The notes under the pieces are model-generated. The model was not told where the DNA came from and searched no databases. It saw nothing but the letters and a program-made list of their open reading frames with translations. Positions 63,425 through 64,000 of a stretch of 64,000 nt of DNA are shown here, one piece after another (position 1 is the stretch's first letter; each line of letters begins with the position of its first letter). Source of the DNA: Roseateles subflavus (GTDB taxonomy: Bacteria > Pseudomonadota > Gammaproteobacteria > Burkholderiales > Burkholderiaceae_C); the NCBI RefSeq assembly GCF_030285365.1, contig NZ_JASVDS010000002.1, positions 248,001 to 312,000 of the forward strand. Reading direction: 5' to 3'. Both the position numbers and the translations under genes were made by a program.

Positions 63425-63743
63425 CGGGCGCACCTTCCTCCGGGACGTAGATGACGCTGCCATCCTTGAGCTTGTAGGCCACCCCGGCCTTTACGCCCTG
63501 GCCTTCGCTGCTGCCGCCGTTGCCGCGGTACTTGATCTCCTGGCCGTTCTTGCGCACCACGATCTCCATGTCCGGCTCGCCGGCGCGGCGGATCACGGTC
63601 TCGTCGGCCTGCGACTGCTGCTGCAGCGCCACGGCCGTCAGCAGGGCGACGACCAGGACGAGGAACACGTCCACGAGGTTGACGGCCGAGAGCATGGGGT
63701 CGTCGTCGTCCTCGGTGAGGATGTGCAGGCGATCTCCGCTCAT
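63414..63743 (-). CDS. DUF2149 protein, ExbD-like membrane segment
   Basis: A 109-residue protein of the DUF2149 type, found with ExbB-like and CobN-like genes in several phyla. A short acidic N-terminus (EDDDDPMLSAVNL) precedes one transmembrane helix NLVDVFLVLVVALLTAVAL, with Asp25 in a position like the proton-bearing aspartate of ExbD/TolR. The rest is a small soluble domain (GEPDMEIVVRKNGQEIKY ... GSVIYVPEEG) of periplasmic character. The ATG at 63743 overlaps the ExbB-like stop (ATGA); a TTG two codons earlier is possible. It overlaps the CobN-like gene start by 11 bases, so it is strongly coupled to both neighbours. Confidence 0.82.
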   Translation of the reverse strand: MSGDRLHILTEDDDDPMLSAVNLVDVFLVLVVALLTAVALQQQSQADETVIRRAGEPDMEIVVRKNGQEIKYRGNGGSSEGQGVKAGVAYKLKDGSVIYVPEEGAPDAR

Positions 63744-64000
63744 GCCCAACCCCGTTCCTTCTTGATGTCCAGCAGCTCCGCCAGCAGCCAGCGGCGGCGC
63801 ACGGAATAGACGACCAGCGCAAGGGCGGCGGCGGTCATGGCCAGCACGACGCCGGAGAAGGCCGAGCCGAACACGGCGAGGGCCTGGTGGCCCTGGCCGG
63901 CGGCGACCTGCTGCAGCGCGGGGCCCAGGGGCACCATGGTCGCGATCAGGCCCAGCAGCGGGCCCACGCGGCCCAGCAGCCGCGCAGGCTCCAGCTGGCG
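63740..64000 (-). CDS. ExbB/TolQ/MotA-like proton channel (partial, N-terminus outside window)
   Basis: Only the last 87 codons are inside the window. The visible piece RVGPLLGLIATMVPLGPALQ is the characteristic third-helix start of MotA/TolQ/ExbB proteins, followed by a second membrane segment AFSGVVLAMTAAALALVVYSVRRRW and a basic tail. It forms an ExbB-like stator with the DUF2149 protein, which carries the aspartate-bearing helix. The pair could energise the TonB-dependent receptor or the CobN-like protein. No tonB gene is visible. Confidence 0.85.
   Translation of the reverse strand, partial: RQLEPARLLGRVGPLLGLIATMVPLGPALQQVAAGQGHQALAVFGSAFSGVVLAMTAAALALVVYSVRRRWLLAELLDIKKERGWA

Noticed and set aside
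59366..63454. Very long open frame on the plus strand across the CobN-like gene
   Set aside because: It is the mirror of a well-supported minus-strand gene with family motifs; its translation is low-complexity Gly/Ala/Gln/Arg-rich, as expected from antisense of GC-rich codons.

Overview
The window is very GC-rich DNA (my estimate is about 70%) from a beta-proteobacterium, most likely a Burkholderiales member near the Roseateles/Rubrivivax/Leptothrix group. This placement is inferred from gene content and gene order: system II cytochrome c maturation (ResB/CcsB) beside a cytochrome c4 and EngB, a short-form HisG, a polyhydroxyalkanoate granule protein, an rsmD-coaD-ferredoxin block and a CIRCE-controlled groESL operon. 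I see no rRNA, tRNA, CRISPR array, insertion sequence or prophage. Almost all of the DNA is coding; long open frames antisense to real genes are GC artefacts.

Region by region. 1-7.7 kb: truncated msrP, an orphan binding protein, ccsB, resB, cytochrome c4 (with a clear terminator), divergent engB, and a second orphan binding protein. 7.7-14.6 kb: a patatin/BamA-type autosecreted phospholipase, a DUF1631 protein, and groS-groL with promoter, CIRCE operator and terminator. 15-22.7 kb: secreted alpha/beta hydrolase, gshA with a TTG start, a GlxA-type regulator with a cysteine hydrolase, DUF1415, an M20 amidohydrolase and a branched-chain-type binding protein. 22.8-30.7 kb: a molybdopterin oxidoreductase overlapping a lipoprotein aminopeptidase, then a lipid-storage group (PHA granule protein, acyl-CoA-binding protein, WS/DGAT) with three tandem repeats and palindromic control regions, small unknown proteins, and a TetR regulator divergent from a YadG/YadH-like ABC exporter. 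32.6-44.8 kb: bolA-like gene, hisG-hisD, then two chemoreceptors and a VapBC-type toxin-antitoxin pair that interrupt the his genes, then hisC-B-H-A-F, rsmD, coaD and a 2[4Fe-4S] ferredoxin.

44.9-64 kb is the most interesting part. Apart from two signalling genes it is a nearly continuous minus-strand cobalamin locus. Reading in the direction of transcription: an ExbB/TolQ-like channel (cut by the window edge), a DUF2149 protein that looks like ExbD in its membrane segment, a large CobN/chelatase-like protein carrying a signal peptide and a C-terminal membrane anchor, a TonB-dependent receptor, BluB, CobO, CobD(CbiB), CobC, CobQ, a BtuF-like protein without a signal peptide, CobT, then a response-regulator HD-GYP protein and a GAF histidine kinase, then CobS and a CobC-type phosphatase. 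Neighbouring genes mostly overlap by 1-11 bases or sit within about 15 bases.

The first four genes resemble in composition the Bacteroidetes hmu haem system (TonB receptor, CobN-like HmuS, ExbB-like and DUF2149 proteins). Here they are fused to a late-stage corrinoid synthesis operon that shows no corrin-ring genes, no ChlI/ChlD-type chelatase partners and no cobU. My working idea is an envelope system that takes up a metallated tetrapyrrole and processes its metal in the periplasm, with the cytoplasmic enzymes finishing or remodelling the corrinoid. Substrate and direction of reaction cannot be read from the sequence.
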